Made by a program: the position numbers and the translations under genes
Notes under the pieces: generated by a model
Told to the model about the DNA's origin: nothing
Seen by the model: the letters and a program-made list of their open reading frames with translations, nothing else
Database searches by the model: none
In this document: positions 53,009-62,277 of the stretch, piece after piece
Position numbering within the stretch: the stretch's first letter is position 1
Layout of the letters: each line of letters begins with the position of its first letter
Assembly: GCA_963741495.1 (NCBI GenBank)
Contig: CAVUID010000015.1
Location: 186,001 to 250,000 of the forward strand
Source: Sulfurimicrobium sp963741495
GTDB lineage: Bacteria > Pseudomonadota > Gammaproteobacteria > Burkholderiales > Sulfuricellaceae
Reading direction: 5' to 3'
DNA length: 64,000 bases

Positions 53009-54634
53009 ATGTTTTCCAGCCTGATGATTAAAACGCGCCTGACACTTCTCGTCACGCTTCTTTCTGTACTCTTGGTGGCTGTCGGCGTGCTGGGCCTGGC
53101 CGGCATGAATGCTTCCAATCAAGGGCTGAAAACAGTCTATGAGGACCGTACGATTCCCCTGATGGATCTGGGCACGATCATTGACAAGATCAATATCATT
53201 CGCCTGAATGCGGTTGTTGCGGCCAACGCCAGCAATCAGGATGTAGTGAAGAATTCAGTCAGCCAGACGCAGCAGCTGGATAAGGAAATCGAGACGATCT
53301 GGGCCAAATACATGGCAACCACGCTCACGGTGGAGGAAAAGAAACTGGCGGATGCTTTTGCGCCGCAGTGGAAAACCTATCAGGAATCGCGCAATGTCAC
53401 TTTGAACGCAGCAGAGGCTGGCGATTTTGAGGCCGCTATAGGAAATGCTAAAAATGATGCAGGCTCCAAATATAGCCTGGCACATGAAACCATGTTCCAC
53501 TTGATCGAACTCCAGGGCGCAGTGGCAAAGGAAGAGTTCGAAAAAGCGGAGTCCAACTACAGCTTCATTCGCAATATAGCTGTCATTGCCATCGTTGGCG
53601 GCTTAATGCTCGGCCTGGGCCTGGCTATCTGGATTATTCGCTCGATCACGGTGCCGCTGGGTGAGATGCGTGCCACCATCGCCTTGATAGAACGCGATAA
53701 GGATTTCACGCGTCGCGTGGAGGTCGATAGCCAGGATGAAGTGGGCCAAACGGCAAAATCATTCAATCAACTGGTCGAAGCGGTACGGGAAACGTTACGT
53801 TCCGTGCTGGAAAATGTATCCCAGGTCTCCGATTCGGTTGGCGGTCTTGCGTCAAGTTCCAGCCAGGTCGCAACCAGTTCTGCACAGCAAAGCGAAGCCG
53901 CCTCGGCCATGGCTGCTTCGGTGGAACAAATGACGGTGAGCATTAATCATGTTTCGGACAGCGCCAAGGATGCCCTGAGCATTTCGCGCCAATCGGGGAC
54001 GTTGTCTGCTCAGGGCGGTGAAGTAATTCACCGTACAGTGGATGAGATGAACCAGATTGCGGGTACCGTGCGTCAGGCATCCGCTGCGATTGATAATCTG
54101 GGACAGAAATCCGATCAGATCACCTCAGTTGTTCAGGTGATCAAGGAAGTGGCGGACCAGACCAATTTGCTGGCACTGAATGCCGCCATCGAGGCGGCGC
54201 GCGCTGGTGAGCAGGGGCGCGGTTTTGCCGTGGTGGCAGACGAAGTCAGGAAACTGGCCGAACGTACCACCAAGGCAACCGAGGAAATCGCTGCAATGGT
54301 CAATTCCATGCAGGAAAGCGCGCGATCCGCTGTGTCCACCATGGACGATGCGGTGGAGCGGGTTGGCAGCGGCGCTGCCTTGGCACAGCAGGCTGGCGAT
54401 GCGATCAACCAGATCAAATCTGGCGCCGATCAGGTGGTCAACGTGGTTACCGATATTTCTGCTGCACTGGCGGAACAGAGTGTTGCCAGCAATGATATCG
54501 CCGGCCATGTCGAGCGCGTAGCGCAGATGACCGAAGAGAACAGCGCCGCAGCGGGCGAAACTGCCAGTTCGGCAGAGCACTTGCATCACTTGTCGGTCGA
54601 GATGCGCAGCGCAGTGAGCAGGTTCAAAATTTAA
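53009..54634 (+). CDS. Methyl-accepting chemotaxis protein
   Basis: 541-residue chemoreceptor. TM1 (LTLLVTLLSVLLVAVGVLGLAG), a periplasmic four-helix-bundle sensor (about 35-190), TM2 (IAVIAIVGGLMLGLGLAIWII), HAMP, and a cytoplasmic signalling domain with the conserved hairpin EVADQTNLLALNAAIEAARA. The start at 53009 has AAGGAG eight bases upstream. It lies between aceF and lpdA, an unusual place for a receptor. The ligand is unknown; sensing pyruvate-related metabolism is only a guess. Confidence 0.93.
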   Translation: MFSSLMIKTRLTLLVTLLSVLLVAVGVLGLAGMNASNQGLKTVYEDRTIPLMDLGTIIDKINIIRLNAVVAANASNQDVVKNSVSQTQQLDKEIETIWAKYMATTLTVEEKKLADAFAPQWKTYQESRNVTLNAAEAGDFEAAIGNAKNDAGSKYSLAHETMFHLIELQGAVAKEEFEKAESNYSFIRNIAVIAIVGGLMLGLGLAIWIIRSITVPLGEMRATIALIERDKDFTRRVEVDSQDEVGQTAKSFNQLVEAVRETLRSVLENVSQVSDSVGGLASSSSQVATSSAQQSEAASAMAASVEQMTVSINHVSDSAKDALSISRQSGTLSAQGGEVIHRTVDEMNQIAGTVRQASAAIDNLGQKSDQITSVVQVIKEVADQTNLLALNAAIEAARAGEQGRGFAVVADEVRKLAERTTKATEEIAAMVNSMQESARSAVSTMDDAVERVGSGAALAQQAGDAINQIKSGADQVVNVVTDISAALAEQSVASNDIAGHVERVAQMTEENSAAAGETASSAEHLHHLSVEMRSAVSRFKI

Positions 54635-54673
54635 TCACTATCGAAAGCAGGCGAACAGGCCGCGGGTGGGACT

Positions 54674-56401
54674 ATGAGCAAGATTATCGAAATAACCGTG
54701 CCGGATATTGGCGACTTCAACAATGTGCCGGTCATTGAAGTGCTGGTCAAGCCGGGCGACAGGGTCGAGAAAGATACGTCGCTCGTTACCCTTGAAAGCG
54801 ACAAGTCGACGATGGAAATACCGTCCAGCCATGCCGGAACGGTGAAGTCGATCAAGCTGAAAGTGGGCGACAAGGTCACCATGGGCAGCGAAATCCTGAC
54901 CCTGGAAGTGGATGAGACAGCTGCTGTGCCGGCTCCAGTCGAGACGTCGGCGCCTGTGGCAACGCAGGGCACAGCGGTGGCAGCAGACGGTGCGCCGCAA
55001 ATCCATGCAGATGTGGTTGTGCTGGGCGCGGGTCCCGGCGGCTACACGGCAGCCTTTCGCGCCGCAGATCTGGGCAAGAAAGTGGTTCTGATCGAGCGCC
55101 ATGCCTCTCTGGGCGGTGTCTGTCTCAATGTCGGCTGTATTCCATCCAAGGCGCTGCTGCATGTGGCCAAGGTGATATCCGAAGCAGAGGAAGTGGGTGC
55201 TCATGGGGTGAAATTCTCCAAACCCAAAGTCGATATCAACCAGGTGCGCGGCTGGAAGGAGAGCGTGGTGAATCGCCTCACCGGCGGCCTGTCTCAGCTG
55301 GCGAAACAGCGCAATGTCCAGGTTATCCGTGGCCGTGGGCAATTCATTGCGCCGCACCATATCAAGGTAGAAACAGCCGAAGGAGAAATGGATGTTTCCT
55401 TCGACAACGCGATTATTGCCGCCGGTTCGCAGGTCGTGAATATTCCGGTTTTTCCGGAAGACCCACGCATCATGGATTCGACCGGCGCCCTAGCCCTGGC
55501 TGATGTGCCGAAGCGCATGCTGGTGATCGGCGGGGGTATTATCGGGCTGGAAATGGCGACGGTATATCACGCTCTCGGCTCAAAAATCACGGTGGTGGAA
55601 CTGGGTGAGCAGCTTATTCCAGGCTGCGACAAGGATATCGTCAAGCCGTTGCACAAGAAAATCGAGAAGCAGTACGAGGCCATTTTGCTCAAGACCAAGG
55701 TTGCCGGCCTGGAAGCGAAAAAGGACGGCATTCTCGCCACTTTCGAGGGGGAGAATGCCCCTGCGCCGCAGTTGTTTGACCGCGTGCTGGTCGCGGTGGG
55801 GCGTCGCCCGAATGGCAAGCTGGTCGGTGCAGAACATGCCGGGGTCACTGTGAATGAACAGGGCTTTATCCCGGTGGATAAACAGCAACGCACCAATATA
55901 TCGCACATTTTTGCCATTGGAGATATCGTGGGCCAGCCGATGCTGGCGCACAAGGCGGTGCATGAAGCCAAGGTGGCGGCGGAAGTGATCTCAGGCCACA
56001 AGGCCGCATTCGACGCACGCACTATTCCCTCTGTGGCCTACACCGATCCTGAAGTGGCCTGGATGGGTTTGACCGAAACCGAAGCCAAGGCGCAAGGCGT
56101 CGATTATGAGAAAGCCAGTTTTCCCTGGGCTGCCAGTGGACGTGCGCTCTCAATCGGCGCTGACTATGGCGCCACCAAGCTGCTGCTGGACAAGGAAACC
56201 AGGCGCATCATCGGTGCCGCCATCGTTGGTCCGAATGCCGGCGAACTCATAGCCGAGGCGGTGCTTGCGCTGGAAATGGGCGCCGATGCCCAGGATCTGG
56301 GTCTGACCATTCATCCCCATCCCACCTTGTCAGAAACGTTGTGTTTCGCTGCCGAAATGGCGGAAGGGACGATCACCGACCTGTATCTCAAACGCAAATA
56401 G
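54674..56401 (+). CDS. lpdA: Dihydrolipoamide dehydrogenase with N-terminal lipoyl domain
   Basis: 575-residue FAD enzyme (E3) that reoxidises dihydrolipoamide with NAD. The lipoyl domain comes first (Lys in ESDKSTMEIPSS), then the FAD site (VVLGAGPGGYTAAFRA), the redox disulfide GGVCLNVGCIPSK, the NAD site (VIGGGIIGLEMATVY) and the C-terminal His/Glu of HPHPTLSET. The extra lipoyl domain is common in neisserial and other betaproteobacterial E3 proteins. It is the third PDH gene, after the MCP. Confidence 0.95.
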   Translation: MSKIIEITVPDIGDFNNVPVIEVLVKPGDRVEKDTSLVTLESDKSTMEIPSSHAGTVKSIKLKVGDKVTMGSEILTLEVDETAAVPAPVETSAPVATQGTAVAADGAPQIHADVVVLGAGPGGYTAAFRAADLGKKVVLIERHASLGGVCLNVGCIPSKALLHVAKVISEAEEVGAHGVKFSKPKVDINQVRGWKESVVNRLTGGLSQLAKQRNVQVIRGRGQFIAPHHIKVETAEGEMDVSFDNAIIAAGSQVVNIPVFPEDPRIMDSTGALALADVPKRMLVIGGGIIGLEMATVYHALGSKITVVELGEQLIPGCDKDIVKPLHKKIEKQYEAILLKTKVAGLEAKKDGILATFEGENAPAPQLFDRVLVAVGRRPNGKLVGAEHAGVTVNEQGFIPVDKQQRTNISHIFAIGDIVGQPMLAHKAVHEAKVAAEVISGHKAAFDARTIPSVAYTDPEVAWMGLTETEAKAQGVDYEKASFPWAASGRALSIGADYGATKLLLDKETRRIIGAAIVGPNAGELIAEAVLALEMGADAQDLGLTIHPHPTLSETLCFAAEMAEGTITDLYLKRK

Positions 56402-56481
56402 ACGGGTTTACTTGTGATCCGTCATCCTGAAATTGTCATGAGCACTGACCTGGGTTTTTCCCGGTTTGTGAGGATGCGCCG

Positions 56482-58413
56482 GTGATCAAGCCCTTTCACA
56501 CGCTTAGCTCGAAACTGGTTAGCATCCTGCTTGCCTTTTTTTGCGTTGCACTCACCGCCATCGGCCTTACTCTTTACGTCTCCTGGCAACTGGAAGGGGG
56601 GGCCGCAGCGATCAATGATGCCGGCAGCGAACGCATGCGTTCATACCGTTTGGCCTATCTGTTGACCTACAATATTCACTTCGAGCTGGATCAGATCGGC
56701 ATGGAAGGTGAGCTGCACCGGGAAATGGCCGAATTCGAAAAAACCTTGGCGGAACTTGAACAAGGGGATCCATTGCGCCCATTGCTGTTGCCAAAGGATG
56801 TGGGTGTGCGGCGCCAGATGGCTAATCTCAGGCTGGAATGGCAGACACACATCCGGCCATTGCTGGAAGGGGTGCTGAATAGCCGTGATCCGGAGGAGCG
56901 TCACCGCCTGCTGAAGGAAAGTCGCCTTGCAGTCGAAAATTATGTGAGTCTGGTCAATGGCCTGGTATTAAGCGTCGAACGCGATAATGCCTATAAAACC
57001 AGCCTGCTCCGATCCATTCAGCTGGGGTTGGTGATGCTGGCCATCATGGGTACGGTGATTCTCATTTTTCTGATGTATTTGCTGATTATTCGTCCCGCAA
57101 CCAAACTTCAGGATGGCATCCAGCGGATGGCGGCGGAAGATTTCGGAGTGCGTGTACCGGTCGAAACTAACGATGAATTCGGTGCGCTGGCACTGGGTTT
57201 CAACCAGATGGCGGACCATCTGGAGAATCTCTACACCACGCTTGAACAGCGGGTTGAAGTGAAAACACACAGCCTGGAAGAAAAAAATCAGGAACTGGCT
57301 TTGCTGTATGAGATCACTGCCTTGCTGAACGAACCGGCCGCAGTGGATGAGCTTTGCCGCCGCTTCATCGGTCGCCTGATGGCTCAGTTCAATGCTAAAG
57401 GTGGGGCAGTGCGACTGGTGGATCCGGGCACGCAGAAAATTCATCTGGTGGTGACTGAAGGATTGAGCGAAGGATTTGTACAGAAAGAATCCTGCCTCAA
57501 CATGGGCGAGTGTCTGTGCGGCGGCGCGGCGAACTCTCAGACGCCCGCCTTTTTCGATCTGATGCAGCCGACTGAAATGAAGTTAATGTATAACTGCCGT
57601 GACGAAGGATATCGCTCGGTTTCGGTCTTTACCATCAAGGCTAAAAAACGCCTGATAGGCATTTTCAATCTGTATTTCCACAAGGCACGCGGTTTCACCC
57701 CGATGGAAGTCCATTTGCTGGAAGCGGTTGGCCAGCATCTCGGTGCGGCTATCGAGGGGCAGCGCCTGGTGTCGCGCGAAAAGGAAATGGCGATTTCTGA
57801 GGAGCGCAACCTGCTGGCTCAGGAGTTGCACGATAGTATCGCTCAGGGGCTGGCTTTTCTTAATATTCAGATCCAGATGCTGGAAGAGTCCTTCCGCAAG
57901 GGAAATGAGAGTGAAGTGCTGGAAGGCTTGTCCCACATTCGTGAAGGTGTGCAGGAAAGCTATGACGATGTACGCGAACTGCTGGTGCATTTCCGCACCC
58001 GCGTTCATCAGTCCGATCTTGAGGGCGCCATTCGCGGCACGCTGCAGAAATTCGAAGGGCAGACTGGTATCAAGACCACTATCAATATCAGTGGTACAGG
58101 CGCACCACTTGACCCCAGCAATGAGACGCAGATGTTGCATATCGTTCAGGAGGCGCTGTCCAATGTCAGAAAGCACGCTGCTGCCAGTGCTGTAGCACTG
58201 GAAATTTCTCGCCACGGTGACTGTGTAATCTCGGTGCGTGATAATGGTCGTGGCTTCAACCCGGAACTCCAGCCGGGTGATTCCCATGTTGGCATCAGTA
58301 TCATGAAGGAACGCGCTCACCGCATCGGTGGTGGGCTCGAGATTCTGTCTGCGCCGGGTGCCGGTACCGAGATCAGGCTGACCCTGAGAAAATCCTACAA
58401 GGAAGCCGCATGA
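56482..58413 (+). CDS. narX: Nitrate/nitrite sensor kinase NarX
   Basis: 643-residue membrane kinase. The periplasmic P-box reads INDAGSERMRSYRLAY (about residue 40), the nitrate-sensing segment of NarX/NarQ. TM2 (about 185-205), HAMP, a central Cys-containing GAF-like domain (CLNMGECLCGG; MYNCRDEG), a HisKA_3 dimerisation domain (ELHDSIAQGLAFLNIQIQML) and an ATPase domain (DNGRGF) follow. The start is a GTG at 56482. Its TGA overlaps the narL ATG (ATGA), so the two are coupled. The nitrate transport and reductase genes lie immediately downstream. Confidence 0.94.
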   Translation: MIKPFHTLSSKLVSILLAFFCVALTAIGLTLYVSWQLEGGAAAINDAGSERMRSYRLAYLLTYNIHFELDQIGMEGELHREMAEFEKTLAELEQGDPLRPLLLPKDVGVRRQMANLRLEWQTHIRPLLEGVLNSRDPEERHRLLKESRLAVENYVSLVNGLVLSVERDNAYKTSLLRSIQLGLVMLAIMGTVILIFLMYLLIIRPATKLQDGIQRMAAEDFGVRVPVETNDEFGALALGFNQMADHLENLYTTLEQRVEVKTHSLEEKNQELALLYEITALLNEPAAVDELCRRFIGRLMAQFNAKGGAVRLVDPGTQKIHLVVTEGLSEGFVQKESCLNMGECLCGGAANSQTPAFFDLMQPTEMKLMYNCRDEGYRSVSVFTIKAKKRLIGIFNLYFHKARGFTPMEVHLLEAVGQHLGAAIEGQRLVSREKEMAISEERNLLAQELHDSIAQGLAFLNIQIQMLEESFRKGNESEVLEGLSHIREGVQESYDDVRELLVHFRTRVHQSDLEGAIRGTLQKFEGQTGIKTTINISGTGAPLDPSNETQMLHIVQEALSNVRKHAAASAVALEISRHGDCVISVRDNGRGFNPELQPGDSHVGISIMKERAHRIGGGLEILSAPGAGTEIRLTLRKSYKEAA

Positions 58414-59132
58414 AGCCGATCAGAGTGCTTATCGTAGACGACCATACACTGTTCCGCAGTGGTATCCGCCTGCTGTTGCAGCGGCAGAAGGGCTTCGAGG
58501 TAGTGGGTGAGGCGGGTGACGGTCTTGAAGGGGTAAAGCGTGCAAAATCACTCAAGCCGGATGTGGTGCTGCTGGACCTGCACATGCCCGGCATCAGCGG
58601 ACGGGAAGCAGTGCGCCTGATTGCAGAAGATACGCCGGAAACACGGGTGGTGATGCTGACTGTATCGGAAGACGCCGAGGATCTGGTCGATTGTCTGCGC
58701 GCAGGTGCGGCGGGCTATCTGCTCAAGAATATCGAAACCGATTATCTCGTGAATGCCATCACGGGCGCAGCTCGCGGCGAATCTATTATTTCTCCGCTGA
58801 TGACCGGGAAACTGGTGCAGGGTCTGCGCACTCAGCCCAAGCCAGAGGTGACGCCGCCAGTGCCCCCCGCCCAGTCTGCAATGATGCACTCGCAGGTGCC
58901 GCCTACACCTTCAGTGGAGGCCGAGCGGGAAAAACTCACCCCGCGTGAAACTGAAATTATCACCCTGCTTGCCAAGGGCGCCAGCAACAAGGAAATGGCG
59001 CGGGTGTTGAACGTGGCTGAGAGCACTGTGAAAATTCACGTCCAGAGTATTCTAAAAAAACTCAACCTCACCAGCCGGGTACAGGCTGCCGTGTATGCCG
59101 TGGAGCATGGCCTGGCACGGAGCGATGATTAA
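58410..59132 (+). CDS. narL: Nitrate/nitrite response regulator NarL
   Basis: 240-residue partner of NarX. The receiver domain has Asp in VLLDLHMPGISG and Lys in GYLLKNIE. A Pro-rich linker leads to a LuxR-type DNA-binding domain (LTPRETEIITLLAKGASNKEMARVLN; STVKIHVQSILKKL). Its start overlaps the narX end. The following narK1K2G genes are the natural targets. Confidence 0.94.
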   Translation: MKPIRVLIVDDHTLFRSGIRLLLQRQKGFEVVGEAGDGLEGVKRAKSLKPDVVLLDLHMPGISGREAVRLIAEDTPETRVVMLTVSEDAEDLVDCLRAGAAGYLLKNIETDYLVNAITGAARGESIISPLMTGKLVQGLRTQPKPEVTPPVPPAQSAMMHSQVPPTPSVEAEREKLTPRETEIITLLAKGASNKEMARVLNVAESTVKIHVQSILKKLNLTSRVQAAVYAVEHGLARSDD

Positions 59133-59159
59133 ATAAGGCTTTGTTTGCCGCCGGGCATA

Positions 59160-59185
59160 GGTCGAAGTAACTAGATAGTTCGACC
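59160..59185. promoter_or_regulatory. Inverted repeat between narL and narK1 (site 1)
   Basis: GGTCGAA-N12-TTCGACC, a perfect 7-bp inverted repeat 28 bp after the narL stop. It could be an operator or a weak transcript-end hairpin. No T-run follows. Confidence 0.35.
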
Positions 59186-59247
59186 GACATGGGCTGTTCT
59201 GCTGTACGCGCCCCCTCCTTTTGCACCTTTCAAACAGTTCTTTTGAC

Positions 59248-59278
59248 GAATAGGCCGAGTGCTTGCATCGGCCTATTC
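59248..59278. promoter_or_regulatory. Inverted repeat between narL and narK1 (site 2)
   Basis: GAATAGGCCGA-N9-TCGGCCTATTC, a perfect 11-bp inverted repeat 48 bp before the narK1 start. Either a terminator-like hairpin of narXL or a leader structure of narK1. No FNR box (TTGAT-N4-ATCAA) was seen in this gap. Confidence 0.45.
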
Positions 59279-59325
59279 TTGCAACGTGACAGAAAGGTTT
59301 TTTCGTCAATATTGGGGAGGGGAAC

Positions 59326-60588
59326 ATGGCTACGCAGGGGTACAAAGCTTGGTCCGTGGTGACTGCCAGCACGATCGCATTCACCGTCTGCTTCATGATC
59401 TGGATGATGTTTGCAGTGATCGGCATCCCGATCAAGAAAATGCTCGATCTGAATGAAACCCAGTTTGGCATCCTGATCGCCACGCCGGTTCTGACTGGTT
59501 CCCTGATCCGCCTGCCGCTCGGCATGTGGACCGACAAGTTTGGCGGGCGCATTGTGTTCTTCTTGTTGATGCTCTCCACGGTAATCCCGATTTACATGAT
59601 TTCCCAGGCAACCGAGTTCTGGCAATTTCTGGTGACCGGTCTTTTTGTGGGGGTGGCGGGTGGCTCCTTTACGGTTGGTATTTCCTATTGCGCACGCTGG
59701 TTCCCCAAGCAGAAGCAAGGCCTGGCCATGGGTATTTTTGGCGCGGGTAATACCGGAGCGGCAGTGACCAAGCTGGTCGCTCCCGCCATCGTTGTGGCTT
59801 ATGGTTGGGCGATGGTGCCGCAGATGTATGCGATCCTGATGCTGGTGACGGCAATCCTGTTCTGGTTTTTCACCTTCTCCGACCCTGAACACATCGCGGG
59901 CAAGACCGTGTCGGTTCGCGAGCAGCTTGCCGCGCTGAAAGACCCCCGGGTTTGGCGCTACAGCCAGTATTACTCCATCGTGTTTGGCGGCTATGTGGCG
60001 CTCGCCCTGTGGATGACCAAGTATTACGTGACCGAGTACGGCTTTGATCTCAAGACGGCTGCTCTGATGGCTGCCGCATTCAGCATTCCTGGCGGCGTGC
60101 TGCGCGCGGTGGGGGGGTATTTTTCCGACAAGTACGGCGCACACTCTATTACCTGGTGGGTGTTGTGGGTGTCCCTGGTCTGTCTGTTCATCCTGTCCTA
60201 CCCGCAGACAGAAATCACCATTCTTACCGTGAGCGGTCCTTCCGCTTACCACGTGGGCCTTGGTCCCATAGGCTTTACCATCATCATGTTTACTCTGGGT
60301 ATTGCTTTTGCAATCGGCAAGGCCTCGGTATTCAAGTATATCTCTGACGATTATCCCAAGAACATCGGCGTGATTTCCGGCGTGGTCGGGCTGGCGGGAG
60401 GCCTGGGCGGCTTCCTGATGCCCATCATGTTTGGCGCACTGGTGGATCTGACCGGCATCCGCTCTTCCGCATTCATGCTGATGTTTGGCGTGGTGTGGGT
60501 TTCCCTGATGTGGATGTACTGGACCGAAGTGAAGCCGCTTGATGCCAAGCGTCACCGCAAGATGAAAGAGATGGATACGCTGGAATAA
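59326..60588 (+). CDS. narK1: Nitrate transporter NarK1 (MFS)
   Basis: 420-residue major facilitator with about 12 hydrophobic helices. Family segments: RLPLGMWTDKFGGR, the Gly-rich AMGIFGAGNTGAAVTKLVAP, FSIPGGVLRAVGGYFSDKYG. In fused or paired NarK1-NarK2 systems, NarK1 is thought to take up nitrate with protons. A GGGGAGGGG SD precedes the ATG. It starts a nar operon with narK2 and narG. Confidence 0.9.
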   Translation: MATQGYKAWSVVTASTIAFTVCFMIWMMFAVIGIPIKKMLDLNETQFGILIATPVLTGSLIRLPLGMWTDKFGGRIVFFLLMLSTVIPIYMISQATEFWQFLVTGLFVGVAGGSFTVGISYCARWFPKQKQGLAMGIFGAGNTGAAVTKLVAPAIVVAYGWAMVPQMYAILMLVTAILFWFFTFSDPEHIAGKTVSVREQLAALKDPRVWRYSQYYSIVFGGYVALALWMTKYYVTEYGFDLKTAALMAAAFSIPGGVLRAVGGYFSDKYGAHSITWWVLWVSLVCLFILSYPQTEITILTVSGPSAYHVGLGPIGFTIIMFTLGIAFAIGKASVFKYISDDYPKNIGVISGVVGLAGGLGGFLMPIMFGALVDLTGIRSSAFMLMFGVVWVSLMWMYWTEVKPLDAKRHRKMKEMDTLE

Positions 60589-60625
60589 GTTGTACTTTTG
60601 AATGCCTAAAAAGGAGGTTTAAAAA

Positions 60626-62239
60626 ATGTCGATAAACATCAAGGACTGGAACGTGGAAGACAACGCGTTCTGGGAGTCCACGGGGAAAAAAATTGCCAGT
60701 CGCAATCTGTGGATTTCCATCCCCAGCCTGCTGATGGGCTTTGCCATCTGGCTGATGTGGGGCATCGTGACGGTACAGATGCTTAACCTGGGTTTTCCCT
60801 TTACCAAGGACCAGTTGTTTAACCTGACCGCAATCGCTGGTCTGTCTGGCGCGACGCTGCGCATTCCTTCCTCCTTTTTCATTCGCCTGGCCGGTGGACG
60901 CAATACCATCTTCCTGACCACCGCACTGCTGATGATTCCAGCCTTCGGTGCAGGCATCGCTTTGCAGGATCAATCCACTCCGCTGTGGGTGTTCCAGTTG
61001 CTGGCACTGCTGTCCGGTATCGGCGGTGGTAACTTCGCTTGCTCGATGTCCAATATCAGCACCTTCTACCCCAAGCGTCTGCAAGGCACCGCGCTGGGTC
61101 TGAATGCGGGTCTGGGCAACTTCGGCGTGACCACCATGCAGATTCTTATCCCATTGGTGATGACCGCCGGTATTTTTGGTGCTTTCGCTGGTGGTTCGAT
61201 GGAACTGATGAAAGATAGCGGCTGGATTCTCGGCAAGATTTTGGCTGGTACGCCAACCTATATCCAGAATGCTGGTTTCGTGTGGTTGTTGGCGCTGATT
61301 CCGCTAGGGGTTCTGGGTTTCTTCGGTATGAATAATCTGGTGCCAATTTCACCCAATATTGGTTCGACCATTTCTGCTTTCATCAAGATCCTGTGGCTGT
61401 ATGGCCTGGCTTTTATGACTGCTGCTGTAGGCTTGTATCTGTATCTGCCAGCACCTACCGGCCTGGGTCTGCTGAACATGTGGGTTGCCTTGCCGCTGAT
61501 TATTGCCGCCACCCTGCTGGTGATGAAGCTTGCGGCCTTTGGCGAAATGAAGGCTAACATCGAAAAACAATTTGCCATTTTCAAGAACAAGCACACCTGG
61601 TCCCTGACCGTGCTTTACGTGCTGACTTTCGGATCGTTCATCGGTTTTTCGATGGCGGTGCCGCTGGCCATTACCGTTATTTTCGGCTTCCAGCACGTGG
61701 TTGATCCAGCTACCGGCCTGATGACGCACACGCTGAAAAACCCCAATGCGCCGTCTGCGCTGACCTATGCCTGGATCGGTCCTTTCGTTGGCGCCCTGAT
61801 CCGCCCTGTTGGTGGCTGGATTTCTGACAAGGTTGGCGGCTCCATCGTGACCCAGCTGATTTCGGTGGTGATGGTGGGTGCTTCGGCAGCGGCAGGTTAC
61901 GTCATGTTCCTGGCCTATAACTCGGGTACCCCTGAACAGTATTTCACCATCTTCATGGTGATTTTTGTGGTGTTGTTTGCTGCGTCCGGTATCGGTAACG
62001 GTTCTACCTTCCGCTCTGTCGGCGTGATTTTCGACCGAGTGCAGGCGGGTCCGGTGCTGGGTTGGACTTCAGCGGTTGCTGCCTACGGTGCCTTTATCGC
62101 GCCTGTAGTGATTGGCGCTCAGATCAAGGCGGGCACTCCAGAAAATGCGATGTATGGCTTCGCGATTTTCTATGCACTTTGCCTCGTCCTGAACTGGTGG
62201 TTCTACCTGCGTAGTGGTTCCGAAATCAAGAACCCGTAA
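60626..62239 (+). CDS. narK2: Nitrate/nitrite transporter NarK2 (MFS)
   Basis: 537-residue major facilitator of the larger NarK2 type, with extra sequence in the middle (about 190-310) compared with NarK1. Segments: LRIPSSFFIRLAGGRN, LNAGLGNFGVTTMQ, FIGFSMAVPLAITV, LIRPVGGWISDKVGG. Probably a nitrate/nitrite antiporter. It follows narK1 by 37 bases and precedes narG by 38. Confidence 0.9.
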   Translation: MSINIKDWNVEDNAFWESTGKKIASRNLWISIPSLLMGFAIWLMWGIVTVQMLNLGFPFTKDQLFNLTAIAGLSGATLRIPSSFFIRLAGGRNTIFLTTALLMIPAFGAGIALQDQSTPLWVFQLLALLSGIGGGNFACSMSNISTFYPKRLQGTALGLNAGLGNFGVTTMQILIPLVMTAGIFGAFAGGSMELMKDSGWILGKILAGTPTYIQNAGFVWLLALIPLGVLGFFGMNNLVPISPNIGSTISAFIKILWLYGLAFMTAAVGLYLYLPAPTGLGLLNMWVALPLIIAATLLVMKLAAFGEMKANIEKQFAIFKNKHTWSLTVLYVLTFGSFIGFSMAVPLAITVIFGFQHVVDPATGLMTHTLKNPNAPSALTYAWIGPFVGALIRPVGGWISDKVGGSIVTQLISVVMVGASAAAGYVMFLAYNSGTPEQYFTIFMVIFVVLFAASGIGNGSTFRSVGVIFDRVQAGPVLGWTSAVAAYGAFIAPVVIGAQIKAGTPENAMYGFAIFYALCLVLNWWFYLRSGSEIKNP

Positions 62240-62277
62240 TACAGAATGTTTGAAAAAATTTAACAGGAGCAAAAAAC

